Origin: Christensenella tenuis
GTDB taxonomy: Bacteria; Bacillota; Clostridia; Christensenellales; Christensenellaceae
DNA: 64,000 nt
Assembly (NCBI RefSeq): GCF_014287795.1
Contig: NZ_JACOON010000003.1
Coordinates: 248,001 to 312,000 of the forward strand
Direction of reading: 5' to 3'
Shown here one piece after another: positions 35,141-45,476 of this stretch. The notes under the pieces were generated by a model. That model was not told the DNA's origin, searched no databases, and saw only the letters and a program-made list of their open reading frames with translations. The translations under genes were made by a program, and so were the position numbers. Numbering within the stretch: the first letter of the stretch is position 1; each line of letters starts with the position of its first letter.

Positions 35141-36316
35141 TTAGATTGCAAGCGCAAATAATTCCTTTTCATAATTCTCGGGAGAGCAAAAATGCAGACT
35201 GATATTCCCGGAAGCATCAGTCAGCGCAGTGATGGAATCATCTTCAGTACATATGATCCCGGTCGCAAAAGCGCCATTTGAAAATTCCTCAAAATGTGCG
35301 GGGAGAAACGATGAAACATACATGATATGTTCAAATTTATTTTCTTCATACGATTCTCTGAAACAACTTATCGCATCTGCGCCATCAGTTATGCAGCGTG
35401 CACGCAGCATTTTATCCGCGATCCCGGCTAACTCGTCCAAGTTCGTCACACGCGTATGGAAAAATTTCCCGGCATCGTGATCTTGCCAGCCTACTTCGTA
35501 AGTAATATCTTCTTCTGTCATCGCTTGACACAGTGACATCATAATTTCATTCAACGCGTCTTTAACGTCCGCCTGCCTGCCTGCCGTTGCGGGTTGGCTT
35601 GTTTCAAACAGCACCAAAAAAGAATGGCGTACCGGCAGTCCTGCTTCTTTGATCAGAAGTTCATCGAATTTTCCTGATAATTTCCAATGAATCCTGCGAA
35701 TACTGTCTCCCGGATGATATTCCCGTATGGCAAAAGTCTCGCTCGGGTCGAAGCCCGGTCTTTCCTGCGAATACTCATCCGCCTCTATATCTTTTGCCAA
35801 GTGTGCCATTACGGTTAGCTGCGGGGCAAAAGTTACAGGCAACACGGTTGTTTCCGCCATCTGTCCGTGAGGTGCTTGAACTGGAACTAAACCAAAAATA
35901 TCATATGCACAAAGCTCCTCCACACTCACACGGATGCATCCGCAATGGCTGCTTGCCAAAACAAACGGAACATCGCATTTCGTTTTGGCGCCAATCGGGA
36001 ACAGCACCTCTTGCTGTAGTTCTTCTCCAGTAGAAAGATTCTCACAATGCAACCGGCAGCGAATCGGCGCAACCGGCAATCTCCGACCGTTTTTCCCTTT
36101 GATGCGGCATACGATTTGCTGCCCTTTTTCTCCCATTTGCGGGAGCTCGAGGCCTGCAAATATTTTTCGCGCAGCAATCTGATTCATTCCAATCGCAATA
36201 ACGGGTACTGCCACAGTTAAGATAAAAAGCATCAGGGCGAGCGATTCATCTGAAAAAACCAAAAATAGAAACGCCCCCGCCAGACATAGTCCCCATACTA
36301 CTCGTGATTTAAGCAT
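35141..36316 (-). CDS. DUF58 family protein
   Basis: 391 residues with two N-terminal membrane helices and the DUF58 core signature REYHPGDSIRRIHWKLSGKF, followed by a von Willebrand A-like region. DUF58 proteins are regularly coded with a MoxR ATPase and a transglutaminase-like membrane protein, as here, and are thought to work together in maturation or assembly of surface proteins. Eight bases separate it from the transglutaminase-like gene. Confidence 0.88.
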   Translation of the reverse strand: MLKSRVVWGLCLAGAFLFLVFSDESLALMLFILTVAVPVIAIGMNQIAARKIFAGLELPQMGEKGQQIVCRIKGKNGRRLPVAPIRCRLHCENLSTGEELQQEVLFPIGAKTKCDVPFVLASSHCGCIRVSVEELCAYDIFGLVPVQAPHGQMAETTVLPVTFAPQLTVMAHLAKDIEADEYSQERPGFDPSETFAIREYHPGDSIRRIHWKLSGKFDELLIKEAGLPVRHSFLVLFETSQPATAGRQADVKDALNEIMMSLCQAMTEEDITYEVGWQDHDAGKFFHTRVTNLDELAGIADKMLRARCITDGADAISCFRESYEENKFEHIMYVSSFLPAHFEEFSNGAFATGIICTEDDSITALTDASGNISLHFCSPENYEKELFALAI

Positions 36317-36349
36317 CGTCTTATCCTTTCATACCGCAGATATCCGCAA

Positions 36350-38395
36350 TCAAAGCCCGATATCGCTGCCTCTCATTAATGAAAACATCATTTTGCATGT
36401 GTCTCCGTCCTTTGGAAATTCATTTGACAGTCCACTGATCGGCGTGCCGTTCAGCGTGAACATCCAGCCCGATCCGGTCGTAAAATCGAATTCCCCGAGA
36501 CTGTTATAATCGTAGTTTCCCGTCCAGAAGTTCGGGTCTTCCTGTATTGCCTGTTCTATCATCTGTCTCTCCGACGTTCCGATCATATCCTGTGACCAAC
36601 CAGACAACATCCCCTTTTTTATAATAGCTTCAATATACATAGCATAGTTGGACTCGCCTTTCATGCTTACCTGATAACCATGCTGCTCCAAAAGCCTGCG
36701 GACGGCGGTGCCCAGCGAATCCCCTTCATAGATATCGACATATCCTGCCGCAATACCGGAAAGCCCGATTACCGAGGCGTCTACCGATACATAAATCGAT
36801 CCAATCGGTTCCCCAGTGCTTGGCTGCGGAATATAATAAACCTCATAACGGTATGTGATTTCATAAAGTTCGTCCGTTACCAATACGAGTTCTACCAGAT
36901 TATATCCTTCATCCAGATTAACCGTATAGCAATACAGCCCCATAATATCTTCCCGCATAAGTACATAAGTCCTGCTCGTGACGGTACTTGTGTGGTATAC
37001 TTTTACTTTATGGGTCGAGATCGCATAACTGTCGCCCGTCGTATCGATCGTTGTTGGCGATACCCTGAAATCCAAAGTGGGATCATGCGTCGTCGATACC
37101 GCCGGAAGGTTGGCGTTAGGCTTTGTACCAGCTAATACTTCATCCGGAGTCGGCCCCCCGGGTCTCTTGTTGACGATATAGCTTACTTCCGCAGACTGCG
37201 TTTCATTATTCTCACTATTCGCCCCTCTTGCCACAATCGTAATCCCATTCATTGCGGCAATCGGCAAATTTAGAGTAATATTGTCGTGATCTCCTCCAGA
37301 CAAAGACTTTACAAGTGTGCCCTGCAAATAGATATCCATCTTTACGCCAGAAACAGGCTCGCCCGTTTCAATATTTTCTACGCGCGTTGAGAAAGTGATC
37401 GTATCCTCATAATGCGTATAACCGGTTTCATAGCGCATCTCCTCCAACTCCGGGCTGTATACACGAATCGCCGTCTTTCGGTAAATGACCGTCTGACTGA
37501 TCTCTGTATCATTCCAGCCCGCCGCTTTTGCTCGATATGTAATCTTATTCTCTCCCTGATTCAGCGTTGCATGATATTGTCCGTCCTCTCCCAACGGAAC
37601 AAGACTACCGTTCGCATAAACCTGTACATTCGCTTCGGCAGGACTGGGATTAACATAAAAACTAATAGCGGGATTATCATATTCCGCTTTTAAATTATCT
37701 TCAAATGTAATATCAAGCGGATCCTGCAAAAGAACCATGGCCGGATTGGTTGCCCGTTCAAATGTCTTGGTTTCTCCATTCGGCAGACGATAAGTCACCT
37801 GCACGGTAAGCCAATTTTCGCCCGAAACCAAATTTAACCAACCCTCATCCGCATTTCCGCCATAGTGCGACACCGGCTGTCCATTGTCGAGAATCACTAT
37901 ATTCTCGACTTCCAGTTCCGGATAGATATGTGTGATTCGATAATAACATCTTGGATCGCTTGGATAATATGGCTGCTGCAAATCAACGATATCCACAAAA
38001 AAATAGTTGACGTTACTGGGTAGCGTAAAGCTTTCCGATCCGGGCGTACTACCCGTTCCGGCTGCTCCTCCCCCATTTCCGCTTTCGGTATTTTCACCGG
38101 CAATCGCACCGGAATTTAAACTGTCACTAATCGTTTCAGCTGAAAACTCTTCTTCATTTGTTTCTTGACTTTCTGCTTCCGTGACATCGGAATCAAGATC
38201 AAGCAAATCCTCGTCTATCTGAATCGCAGAGGCGCTCGTCAGAGGAATGCTCTGCGTTTCTTTTTTTTCTGTAATCGGATTTTCAGGCGCAATCGTGTTT
38301 TGTGCCTGCACAGTGAATAAACAGCCGGCAAACAAACATATTCCAAGCGCGACCGCAATGATTCTGCTTAATACCGACCATACAGATTTCTTCAT
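36350..38395 (-). CDS. secreted multi-domain protein with C-terminal DUF4430 domain
   Basis: 681 residues. A signal peptide (~1-32, ending VQA) is followed by a low-complexity acidic/Ser-rich linker to ~residue 120, then Ig-like beta domains (~125-520). The C-terminal ~150 residues form a DUF4430 (transcobalamin-type beta) domain: SIYVSVDASVIGLSG, YEGDSLGTAVRRLLEQHGYQ, TGSGWMFTLNGTPISGL, PKDGDTCKMMFSLMRGSD. No membrane anchor or sorting signal is seen. Probably an extracellular ligand-binding protein; a cobamide is the best guess from context. Confidence 0.82.
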   Translation of the reverse strand: MKKSVWSVLSRIIAVALGICLFAGCLFTVQAQNTIAPENPITEKKETQSIPLTSASAIQIDEDLLDLDSDVTEAESQETNEEEFSAETISDSLNSGAIAGENTESGNGGGAAGTGSTPGSESFTLPSNVNYFFVDIVDLQQPYYPSDPRCYYRITHIYPELEVENIVILDNGQPVSHYGGNADEGWLNLVSGENWLTVQVTYRLPNGETKTFERATNPAMVLLQDPLDITFEDNLKAEYDNPAISFYVNPSPAEANVQVYANGSLVPLGEDGQYHATLNQGENKITYRAKAAGWNDTEISQTVIYRKTAIRVYSPELEEMRYETGYTHYEDTITFSTRVENIETGEPVSGVKMDIYLQGTLVKSLSGGDHDNITLNLPIAAMNGITIVARGANSENNETQSAEVSYIVNKRPGGPTPDEVLAGTKPNANLPAVSTTHDPTLDFRVSPTTIDTTGDSYAISTHKVKVYHTSTVTSRTYVLMREDIMGLYCYTVNLDEGYNLVELVLVTDELYEITYRYEVYYIPQPSTGEPIGSIYVSVDASVIGLSGIAAGYVDIYEGDSLGTAVRRLLEQHGYQVSMKGESNYAMYIEAIIKKGMLSGWSQDMIGTSERQMIEQAIQEDPNFWTGNYDYNSLGEFDFTTGSGWMFTLNGTPISGLSNEFPKDGDTCKMMFSLMRGSDIGL

Positions 38396-38445
38396 TTAAA
38401 ACCTCTTTGTTAAAAACACGTTGTTTTATTTTCAGTAGGGATTGC

Positions 38446-38479
38446 GGATATTAGCCCGTTTTTAAGCGGGCTAATATCC
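38446..38479. repeat. perfect 13-bp inverted repeat between two surface protein genes
   Basis: GGATATTAGCCCG (38446-38458) and CGGGCTAATATCC (38467-38479) form a strong hairpin in the 128-base gap between the 1948-residue protein gene and the DUF4430 gene. No T-tract follows on either strand, so it is not a classic terminator. It may set different mRNA stability for the two parts of the operon. Confidence 0.6.
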
Positions 38480-38523
38480 AAACTGCAATCAGTTAACAAT
38501 CCTTTTTTTATATAACGTTGCTA

Positions 38524-41500
38524 TTATGCGCTCTTTTTCGACCGCATTTTCCTGTAAATGAGAATTCCTGCTACGATAACCGCAGCGGCGATCCCCGTAA
38601 TCCAAAGGATAAGCGAGAGATTCCCTCCTGCAGTTCCTTTCTGCGCTTCGCCTACCGCTCCGCTTTCACCGCCGATCTCCTTTTGCCCGCCGACGTTGAT
38701 TTCATCCTGCCCAGCGGCAGCGCCGGCTCCGTCTGTTCCAAGAATGGGCGGCAACACTGCTAACGTTTCATCAACGCCGCTTACCAACGCTTCGATTTCA
38801 GGTTGGTTTTCCTCGCTGTCGCTTCCTGTGCGGTTCCGATTCACGATATTTGTCTCAAGTGTTCCGCTGCCGCCATTCGATTCTGGCGTTGCCGGATCAA
38901 TAACGCCGCCCGGCTCCGTTTCATCCGGATTCGTTGGGTTTACCGGGTTTGTCGGAAGATATGCATAGGAAAGTACATGCGTCGAAAACTTCCCAGTGCG
39001 AAATACGACCTTACCGCCGTCCGAAGAAGCCTGATCTTTCAGCGTATAAACGCTTCCTCCGTGTATATTCAGCATATAGAATGAGCGCCCTTTTGCCTGA
39101 TGCTCGGTCGGCACATCCAACTCCACTGTTACTGATGCTCCATCCAACAGTTCTCTGATGATGGTTTTATCACAACCCTCTATCTCCTTATTGACCTTGA
39201 TATCCAAAACATATCCCGTAGAACGAAGCTTGTTTTGCTGCAACGCTGCATTTGCTAAAAATTCTTCCGTTCCCGGAATCCTCTCCAGCACCGTGCTTTC
39301 CATAATAATATGGATCTTCGCGCCGTTTTCCACTGCTTTCATTTCATCGATATTCAGCGAAACTGCGTCGAGCAGCTCCGCCTCATTGCTCGCAAGAACA
39401 GCATCTCCCGTAGAAGTTACAATGATTTGGCTGGCGTCTTTCGTCACCTGCGATGCAGGCAGCCTGTTTTTCGAGGCAAGCGTCAGCATATCATATCGCT
39501 TTTCAGCATCCAGCAGTACCTGATAGTTCGAGACCGCTTTCCGAATCACAGGATCGGTAGCGTTATATGCTATACGCGCTTTTTGAATCCGTACCAAAGA
39601 AGCGCTGTCAAACTCTACCGTTCCTATCTGATCGATCAAATCCATCACGGCGTTTACGGAATCCCCCTGTTCGCTGCTCAGTACGACGATTGGCAATGTA
39701 ACCGAAGGCCGCGGCAGTTTTTCAAAGGTCGAGTTCGGATTCGAGTCAATGTAGTCGTTCGGCGTTTCATCATTATACAGCGCATACGGGAAAAGGACGT
39801 CGATCGTCGTCTGGCCTTCCTGCAAAACTGTATCCTTTACCGTAACATAGTCGCTTATATCCCGCTCCATTCCATTGCTGTATTTCGCGGTCACCTTGAT
39901 CCCGGTCATGTCGAACTCTTCTCCCGGCAGATATACCGTACGATCCGGCTCCTTTGTGATCTCGATTCCTTCGACTTTTTGCCCGATCGCCATAATGTAG
40001 CCTCTGTCCGTCTTCATATAAAGCGTACCGTACTTATCTACCTGCAGCGATGAAAGATTGTATTGCGCATGATGGCCTTTCGGCGTGAAAAGCCGGGGAG
40101 CCGCTTCGACTCCTGCAATACTGGTGGTCAAAACCGGCTGCGTGATGCCCGGTTTGTCGATTATATAGCTGATACTTCCCGGGCTGACATTTTCTGTAAA
40201 ATAGACATATACGAAGCCCGTTTCTTCCTGCCCTGTCTGCGGATTTAAGTGCGGAACATCCAGATAAGCCGTGCTGATAAGTCCGCTGCTCTGCGGATAG
40301 CCCTGTGTCTTTACTGCATAAATGGGCTGCGCGGTCTCAATGTCGAGCACCAAAATACCCGAACCGGTGAAAGATTGGAACTGTCCTCCGCCGGAGTAAC
40401 CGATATAGGCTCGACCGTTATAGATTGCGGGCGTTGAGGTGCTTGCACCTCCAAGCGCGCCTTGGGCCAAATCATAAAATTTTCCGTTTTCATCCACGCG
40501 CACCGTATAGAAAGTATCCTTCGTAACCAGACAATAGCGGTCCGTTCCCTCGTCATAGGAAACGCATCCGCGGTTTTCCGCTGTAAACAGATTGGGGATC
40601 GTGTCTAAAATCTCTCCTGTGTGCGCATCAAGGCAAGTAAGGTCGTTTTCCCCAGAAACTTCTCCGCCTACCACTACAAATTCTTCTCCCACATGCGCTC
40701 CGGCCCAATAAAATCCGCCGTTCGGACGAATCCAGCGCCATGTTGGAACTTTTTCTTCATGCGTCTGGCTCGGGTCTTCATCGGTGATAGACAAGCAGAC
40801 AAACGCACCGTCCCTACGCACCTGCTGCCAACCGCCGTAAAGATAGCCGCCTTCGACATAGAAAGGCGTAACGCCCGCACCCCCAAGCGGATCTTTGTAA
40901 ACCCATAGGGAATCCAACACCATCACGTCTTTGTTTGTATAGCCGACGTCGCTCTCCGTCTGCGGACGTGGCGTTGCGTTAAAAGCCTGTATTCCACTGC
41001 TTACCGGGCAGAAAATCATTCCGTCCGAATAGACCGGAACCACTCCGCCGGAGGTGTACATAATCCCTTCGGCAAGAAGCTCTCCGCTCACAAGGTCAAG
41101 ATATTGCAGTTTGTTGCCCGTCATTACTGCAACATAATTGTCAAGCACAATGGGCTGCCCGACATTAGACATCCCCGTACTTTGATAGGCCCAGTATAGC
41201 TCTGTATCCTCCGGAGACGTCGGCGTTTCTCTCTCAGTCACACCTGTATTATTGTCACCGCGGAATTTGTTCCATTCTACGTCCTGAGTAGGATCGATAT
41301 TTTCATTTGGCTCAGCAGGCGTCAAGACCAGATCCATATGCGTAACTGCCGGATCCGCCACAAAAGTACCCGTTTGCGAGACATATCCCGTTTTGCTGAG
41401 CGTATACCGGTAGGTCATACCTGAAAGCAGGCTGAATACGCCCTGCTCGTCTGGCCATAACCGTTCCTCTTTCGCATCGAACAATGTGAGTAAAGCGTCT

Positions 41501-44370
41501 TCCGGCGTGATCCCAAAAGTCATCTGCACAGGTTCTGCTTTTTTCACGTTGAAAGTGTACTCACTTTCGCTGCCAACAGGAACTGACGGATGCGCAAGTT
41601 TGATTGTCACCGTTTCTTCCTGTTTCCGCGTATCAAGCGGGATCGTCGCTTCATACCACGGTGCGGTCGACTCATAATCCTCCGCTTTCTGCGCCTCGAT
41701 ACCGTTGACCGTAATCGTACAGGGCGAGTCTCCGTCAGCTCTGATAGAAGCGGCTTGTCTCATTCTTATCGACAACTCTTCCGCCTGTGCAGAAATCAAC
41801 ACTTCATATCCTTCGAATACGTCGCGTTCAAATTCCGGAGTGAGGAGCGCTTCTTCTCCTCCATATGTAAAGGTGACTCCTGTTGCATCATAAAGATGCA
41901 GACTGCGCTCCAGCGTAAATCTGTAGTGCTGCTCACGCGTAAATTCCCCGTCCTCTTGGCGGATAACCAACGTTCCTTCCCGCGTAAGCCCACCAGCTAA
42001 GGCAAAATTTGAAAGCAAGGTGCTTTTCCCATTCGACAATGCCTTAGTATAAGGCTTTCCGTTATATGATGCACTCGTTGTCTGTGCGATATACTCGGCG
42101 GTGATAGTACGGTTCGTCTCGCCTTCTGCCAGAGTTACTGTCATATAAGGATTTCCAACATAATCCGGTATGGTACCGGTAAGTTCATGCAGAATCTCTT
42201 CTCCGGAAGCAAAACCGCAGACAACATCTCCAGTACTGGTTGGCCGTATTGCAATCGAATCGACGTAATCCTTCGTATCGACCGTTACACGCTTATGCCC
42301 GCCGTCTTCCGCCGTAAACGTTCCTGTTGTTTTGTAATAATCGTTCTGTGTAACACTGTACTGATATTCCATTCCTTTCATGAGCGTAAGGGAATACTGC
42401 ACGAAGCCCTCTTCCTCATCTGTTGTGGAAACCGGGATAGCTATGCCGTCTCCGGCGTTGGTCACGACCTCAAGCTTCGCCTCCTTTGGAATGCTAAAGG
42501 TATACTCTGATGCAGGAAGAAATTTCGGAGTGATCACATAATCCTTGCTCTGCGAGCCATCTTGGTGCTTTACCTGTACCGTGATTTTTTGCGTTCCCAC
42601 ATCTCCCTGCGTCTCCAGCGGCACATGCACCGATTCCCCCTCGTTTACACGCGTTCCGTTCACGAAAACCTCGTATCCTTCTTCATAGCTACCGAACGCC
42701 GAAGGCAAAATATCGACCGCCTGTGCTCCCTCCAAAACTTGCGCAATATACTCATAGGTGTTCGCCGAAAAGTCAGGCGCTAAGACTGCCGCTCCTCCTG
42801 ACTGCAAAACGCGCAGATTGGAAAGTGTCCTTTGCCGGACAAAATTCACCGTATAAGTCTGTGTAAATACAATATCGTTTTCCTTGTCAACCAGTTCTGC
42901 AATCAACTCCGAACTTCGGCCGCTTCCATCCTCCGGAATGAAGTCATACAAATAATTAGCAGGCGTATTTCCCACACTGCTCATGACACGGTTTAAAATA
43001 CATGTCTGTGTCGTTCCGTCGACCACCGATGTATAGACCGCAGTTGCTGTACGGTAACCTCCATCGAATTCTTGCGTTCCATCCGACCACATGATCCCCC
43101 ATCGTGCGGTTGAATTGTTTACTGTATCAAGCGCAAAAAAATCAAGGCTTGTGCTATCGACCGGATTATAAAGCGTTTTCGTCGTTGAATCGGTAGCTGT
43201 CGCATTGGGCACAAATGCAGCGGCGGCCAACCAATAGTCGTCCCCCGGGAACGTTAAATCAAACATCTGTTCTGTCGGGGAATTGGCTGCCGTGCTTTCC
43301 TCCAATGCCTCCACAGTAAATTTCCCCGTCGCCTGCTTATTCAGTGCAGGAATGCTCGCTGTAAATGTGTAATCTGCTGGCAGCAGCTCTATCGTATCGC
43401 CGGATGCGGCGGTAAAATTCGTTCCGAACTGATTGGTAAAGACCACCTGCGCTTCGCTTTTCTGAAGCTCGCTTTCTCCATGCATCAGCGTTACCGAAAC
43501 AGCGCGCGGCGTTCCTTCAAACTGCCCTTCCGCTGCGTCAATTGCATTTTTCAATGCAGCATAACGCTCTGCGGCGAACGAATTGTCTGTCAGCGCCGTT
43601 GCAAGATCTTTCTGTATTCCGTTATACAGATTGATTGCGACCGTATATCTCTGTGCATCTTCCGAATTTTCATAGCGTACCAATTCCGCAGCAAGCAACG
43701 CTAAATCTTTCGAAACGGTGAAGTTCTCAACGCCTGCCTGAAACACTAAAAGCTTTCCGGAAAGCGGCTCGGGCGTCGCGTCCAGACGGTCGAGCGCACC
43801 TTCTATCGGCTCGCTGCTGGCGCGGGCGTAATTTCCCGCTATTTCGTTTACTTTGGTGATCTCATTCTTTTCCAGTCCTTCAAAAGTGTATTTCGTTTTG
43901 GTCAGCGCTGATGCAATTGTGTCTCCGGCTGCATAATCCACCTTGATCGGCTTTGCAGCTATCTCGCTGCCGGAAAGCGCCATGAAATAAAACGAACCTG
44001 CGCTTTGCGCGGTAGAAGCCGGCTCTACTGAAGCCGCCGCATCGCCTCCGCTTTCTCCAACGGAAGCCGCAGCGCTTTGCGGCGCGATGCTTACTGCTGC
44101 CGACGGCTGCGCGGACGGCTCAGCGCTCAGATTTGGCTCCGTTTCCGGTTCCGTACTCGAGCTCGGCTCAGCGCTCGGCTGTGCGCTCGCGTCCGGACTC
44201 GGTTCCGGTTCCGTGTCTGTCTGCGGTATATTTGCTTCTTCTGTTGGCAAAGCAGTCGTTTCAGCAATTCCCGCAGACGAATCTGCCGCGAAACTCGTAA
44301 TCGGCGCCATTTGCAGAACCATAGCGATCACTATGATCACTACAAGTGCTCTAAATGACTTTTTCTTCAT
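38524..44370 (-). CDS. giant membrane-anchored surface protein with beta-propeller
   Basis: 1948 residues. A signal peptide (~1-29, ending FAA) leads into a Pro/Ser/Glu-rich stalk with repeated SAEPS/SAQPS units to ~residue 150. Several cadherin-like or Ig-like beta repeats follow. Residues ~1025-1460 form a PQQ-type beta-propeller (WNKFRGDNNTG, LQYLDLVSGELLAEG, YAVKTQGYPQSS), then an Ig-like Big_3 domain (PDRTVYLPGEEFDMTGIKV). The C-terminus is a helix plus basic tail (GILIYRKMRSKKSA), a membrane anchor. Extracellular propellers bind B12 in Bacteroides BtuG, so a similar capture role is possible but unproven. Confidence 0.85.
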   Translation of the reverse strand: MKKKSFRALVVIIVIAMVLQMAPITSFAADSSAGIAETTALPTEEANIPQTDTEPEPSPDASAQPSAEPSSSTEPETEPNLSAEPSAQPSAAVSIAPQSAAASVGESGGDAAASVEPASTAQSAGSFYFMALSGSEIAAKPIKVDYAAGDTIASALTKTKYTFEGLEKNEITKVNEIAGNYARASSEPIEGALDRLDATPEPLSGKLLVFQAGVENFTVSKDLALLAAELVRYENSEDAQRYTVAINLYNGIQKDLATALTDNSFAAERYAALKNAIDAAEGQFEGTPRAVSVTLMHGESELQKSEAQVVFTNQFGTNFTAASGDTIELLPADYTFTASIPALNKQATGKFTVEALEESTAANSPTEQMFDLTFPGDDYWLAAAAFVPNATATDSTTKTLYNPVDSTSLDFFALDTVNNSTARWGIMWSDGTQEFDGGYRTATAVYTSVVDGTTQTCILNRVMSSVGNTPANYLYDFIPEDGSGRSSELIAELVDKENDIVFTQTYTVNFVRQRTLSNLRVLQSGGAAVLAPDFSANTYEYIAQVLEGAQAVDILPSAFGSYEEGYEVFVNGTRVNEGESVHVPLETQGDVGTQKITVQVKHQDGSQSKDYVITPKFLPASEYTFSIPKEAKLEVVTNAGDGIAIPVSTTDEEEGFVQYSLTLMKGMEYQYSVTQNDYYKTTGTFTAEDGGHKRVTVDTKDYVDSIAIRPTSTGDVVCGFASGEEILHELTGTIPDYVGNPYMTVTLAEGETNRTITAEYIAQTTSASYNGKPYTKALSNGKSTLLSNFALAGGLTREGTLVIRQEDGEFTREQHYRFTLERSLHLYDATGVTFTYGGEEALLTPEFERDVFEGYEVLISAQAEELSIRMRQAASIRADGDSPCTITVNGIEAQKAEDYESTAPWYEATIPLDTRKQEETVTIKLAHPSVPVGSESEYTFNVKKAEPVQMTFGITPEDALLTLFDAKEERLWPDEQGVFSLLSGMTYRYTLSKTGYVSQTGTFVADPAVTHMDLVLTPAEPNENIDPTQDVEWNKFRGDNNTGVTERETPTSPEDTELYWAYQSTGMSNVGQPIVLDNYVAVMTGNKLQYLDLVSGELLAEGIMYTSGGVVPVYSDGMIFCPVSSGIQAFNATPRPQTESDVGYTNKDVMVLDSLWVYKDPLGGAGVTPFYVEGGYLYGGWQQVRRDGAFVCLSITDEDPSQTHEEKVPTWRWIRPNGGFYWAGAHVGEEFVVVGGEVSGENDLTCLDAHTGEILDTIPNLFTAENRGCVSYDEGTDRYCLVTKDTFYTVRVDENGKFYDLAQGALGGASTSTPAIYNGRAYIGYSGGGQFQSFTGSGILVLDIETAQPIYAVKTQGYPQSSGLISTAYLDVPHLNPQTGQEETGFVYVYFTENVSPGSISYIIDKPGITQPVLTTSIAGVEAAPRLFTPKGHHAQYNLSSLQVDKYGTLYMKTDRGYIMAIGQKVEGIEITKEPDRTVYLPGEEFDMTGIKVTAKYSNGMERDISDYVTVKDTVLQEGQTTIDVLFPYALYNDETPNDYIDSNPNSTFEKLPRPSVTLPIVVLSSEQGDSVNAVMDLIDQIGTVEFDSASLVRIQKARIAYNATDPVIRKAVSNYQVLLDAEKRYDMLTLASKNRLPASQVTKDASQIIVTSTGDAVLASNEAELLDAVSLNIDEMKAVENGAKIHIIMESTVLERIPGTEEFLANAALQQNKLRSTGYVLDIKVNKEIEGCDKTIIRELLDGASVTVELDVPTEHQAKGRSFYMLNIHGGSVYTLKDQASSDGGKVVFRTGKFSTHVLSYAYLPTNPVNPTNPDETEPGGVIDPATPESNGGSGTLETNIVNRNRTGSDSEENQPEIEALVSGVDETLAVLPPILGTDGAGAAAGQDEINVGGQKEIGGESGAVGEAQKGTAGGNLSLILWITGIAAAVIVAGILIYRKMRSKKSA

Positions 44371-44456
44371 CGATACTTCCTCCTGTCGGTTATAATATGT
44401 ATATCAAACTACGCCTTATCAGCCTTTCTTTTCCGCAGACGCAGTATTCCATATAA

Positions 44457-45398
44457 TTACACCATTGCACCAAAATCGGGCGTTTTTGTTGTCTCAAGAA
44501 TTTTTTTCAGAATATCTTGCGCAGTTATCCCGGCAATTTTTGTTTTCGGACTGATTACCATACGGTGCGCCGTAACATCATAAAAAATATCTACGATATC
44601 CTGCGGCACAAGATAATCTCTATCGTTTATATAAGCGTTCGCTTTCGCCATCCTGACGACCGCAAGCGCGCCGCGCGGCGATAATCCGAGCAGAATGTCC
44701 TTATTGTTCCGGGTACATTCAGCCAAATCTGTGATATATCCAAACAATTCATCCCTTACATTAATATTATCTACTTCATTTTGCATAGCTATGATATCGC
44801 TCATAGATGCAACCTGCTGCACCTGATCTAACGGCTGATCACGATTACGGTCTCTTAGGATACTGACATGACTTTCATAATCCGGATATCCCATCCCAAG
44901 GCATACTGTAAAGCGGTCGAGCTGCGACTGCGGCAAAAGCTGAGTACCGGCCGAACCAAACGGGTTTTGGGTCGCGATCACCGTAAACGGCTGCGGCAAA
45001 GGCCTCGTAACACCGTCCACAGTTACATTTCCTTCTTCCATAACCTCCAATAGGGCGCTCTGCGTTTTCGTGGATGTACGGTTGATTTCATCTGCAAGCA
45101 GCATATTACACATTACTGCGCCCGGGTTATATACTAATTCATCCGATCCTTTTTTATAAAAAGAATATCCGATGATGTCCGACGGCGTTGTGTCGGGAGT
45201 ACACTGTATACGCTGATAGTCAAGCCCAAGCGCACGCGAAAAGCTCAGTGCCATTGTTGTTTTTCCCACCCCCGGAATATCGTCTAACAGAACATGTCCG
45301 CGTGAAAGGATCGCCATGAAAACTTTTTTTATCACTTCATCCTTACCCACGATAACCTTCTTTACTTCCGCAATAACTTCCTTTGATTTGTTCGCCAT
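44457..45398 (-). CDS. MoxR-family AAA ATPase
   Basis: 313 residues. Walker A is DDIPGVGKTTMALSF, Walker B LLADEINRTSTKTQSALLEV, and sensor 1 VIATQNPFGSAGT, all typical of MoxR. The C-terminal lid contains LGLSPRGALAVVRMAKA. MoxR ATPases act as chaperone-like partners of DUF58/VWA proteins; the DUF58 gene lies 8 kb downstream in the same run. It lies 86 bases before the giant surface protein gene. Confidence 0.92.
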   Translation of the reverse strand: MANKSKEVIAEVKKVIVGKDEVIKKVFMAILSRGHVLLDDIPGVGKTTMALSFSRALGLDYQRIQCTPDTTPSDIIGYSFYKKGSDELVYNPGAVMCNMLLADEINRTSTKTQSALLEVMEEGNVTVDGVTRPLPQPFTVIATQNPFGSAGTQLLPQSQLDRFTVCLGMGYPDYESHVSILRDRNRDQPLDQVQQVASMSDIIAMQNEVDNINVRDELFGYITDLAECTRNNKDILLGLSPRGALAVVRMAKANAYINDRDYLVPQDIVDIFYDVTAHRMVISPKTKIAGITAQDILKKILETTKTPDFGAMV

Positions 45399-45476
45399 CT
45401 CTTTCTCCTTCTTTTTAACGCTTCATTTCAGACAGGCGTTTGTTGTCTCGTCATTCTATAATTCTATCTTGTTCCG

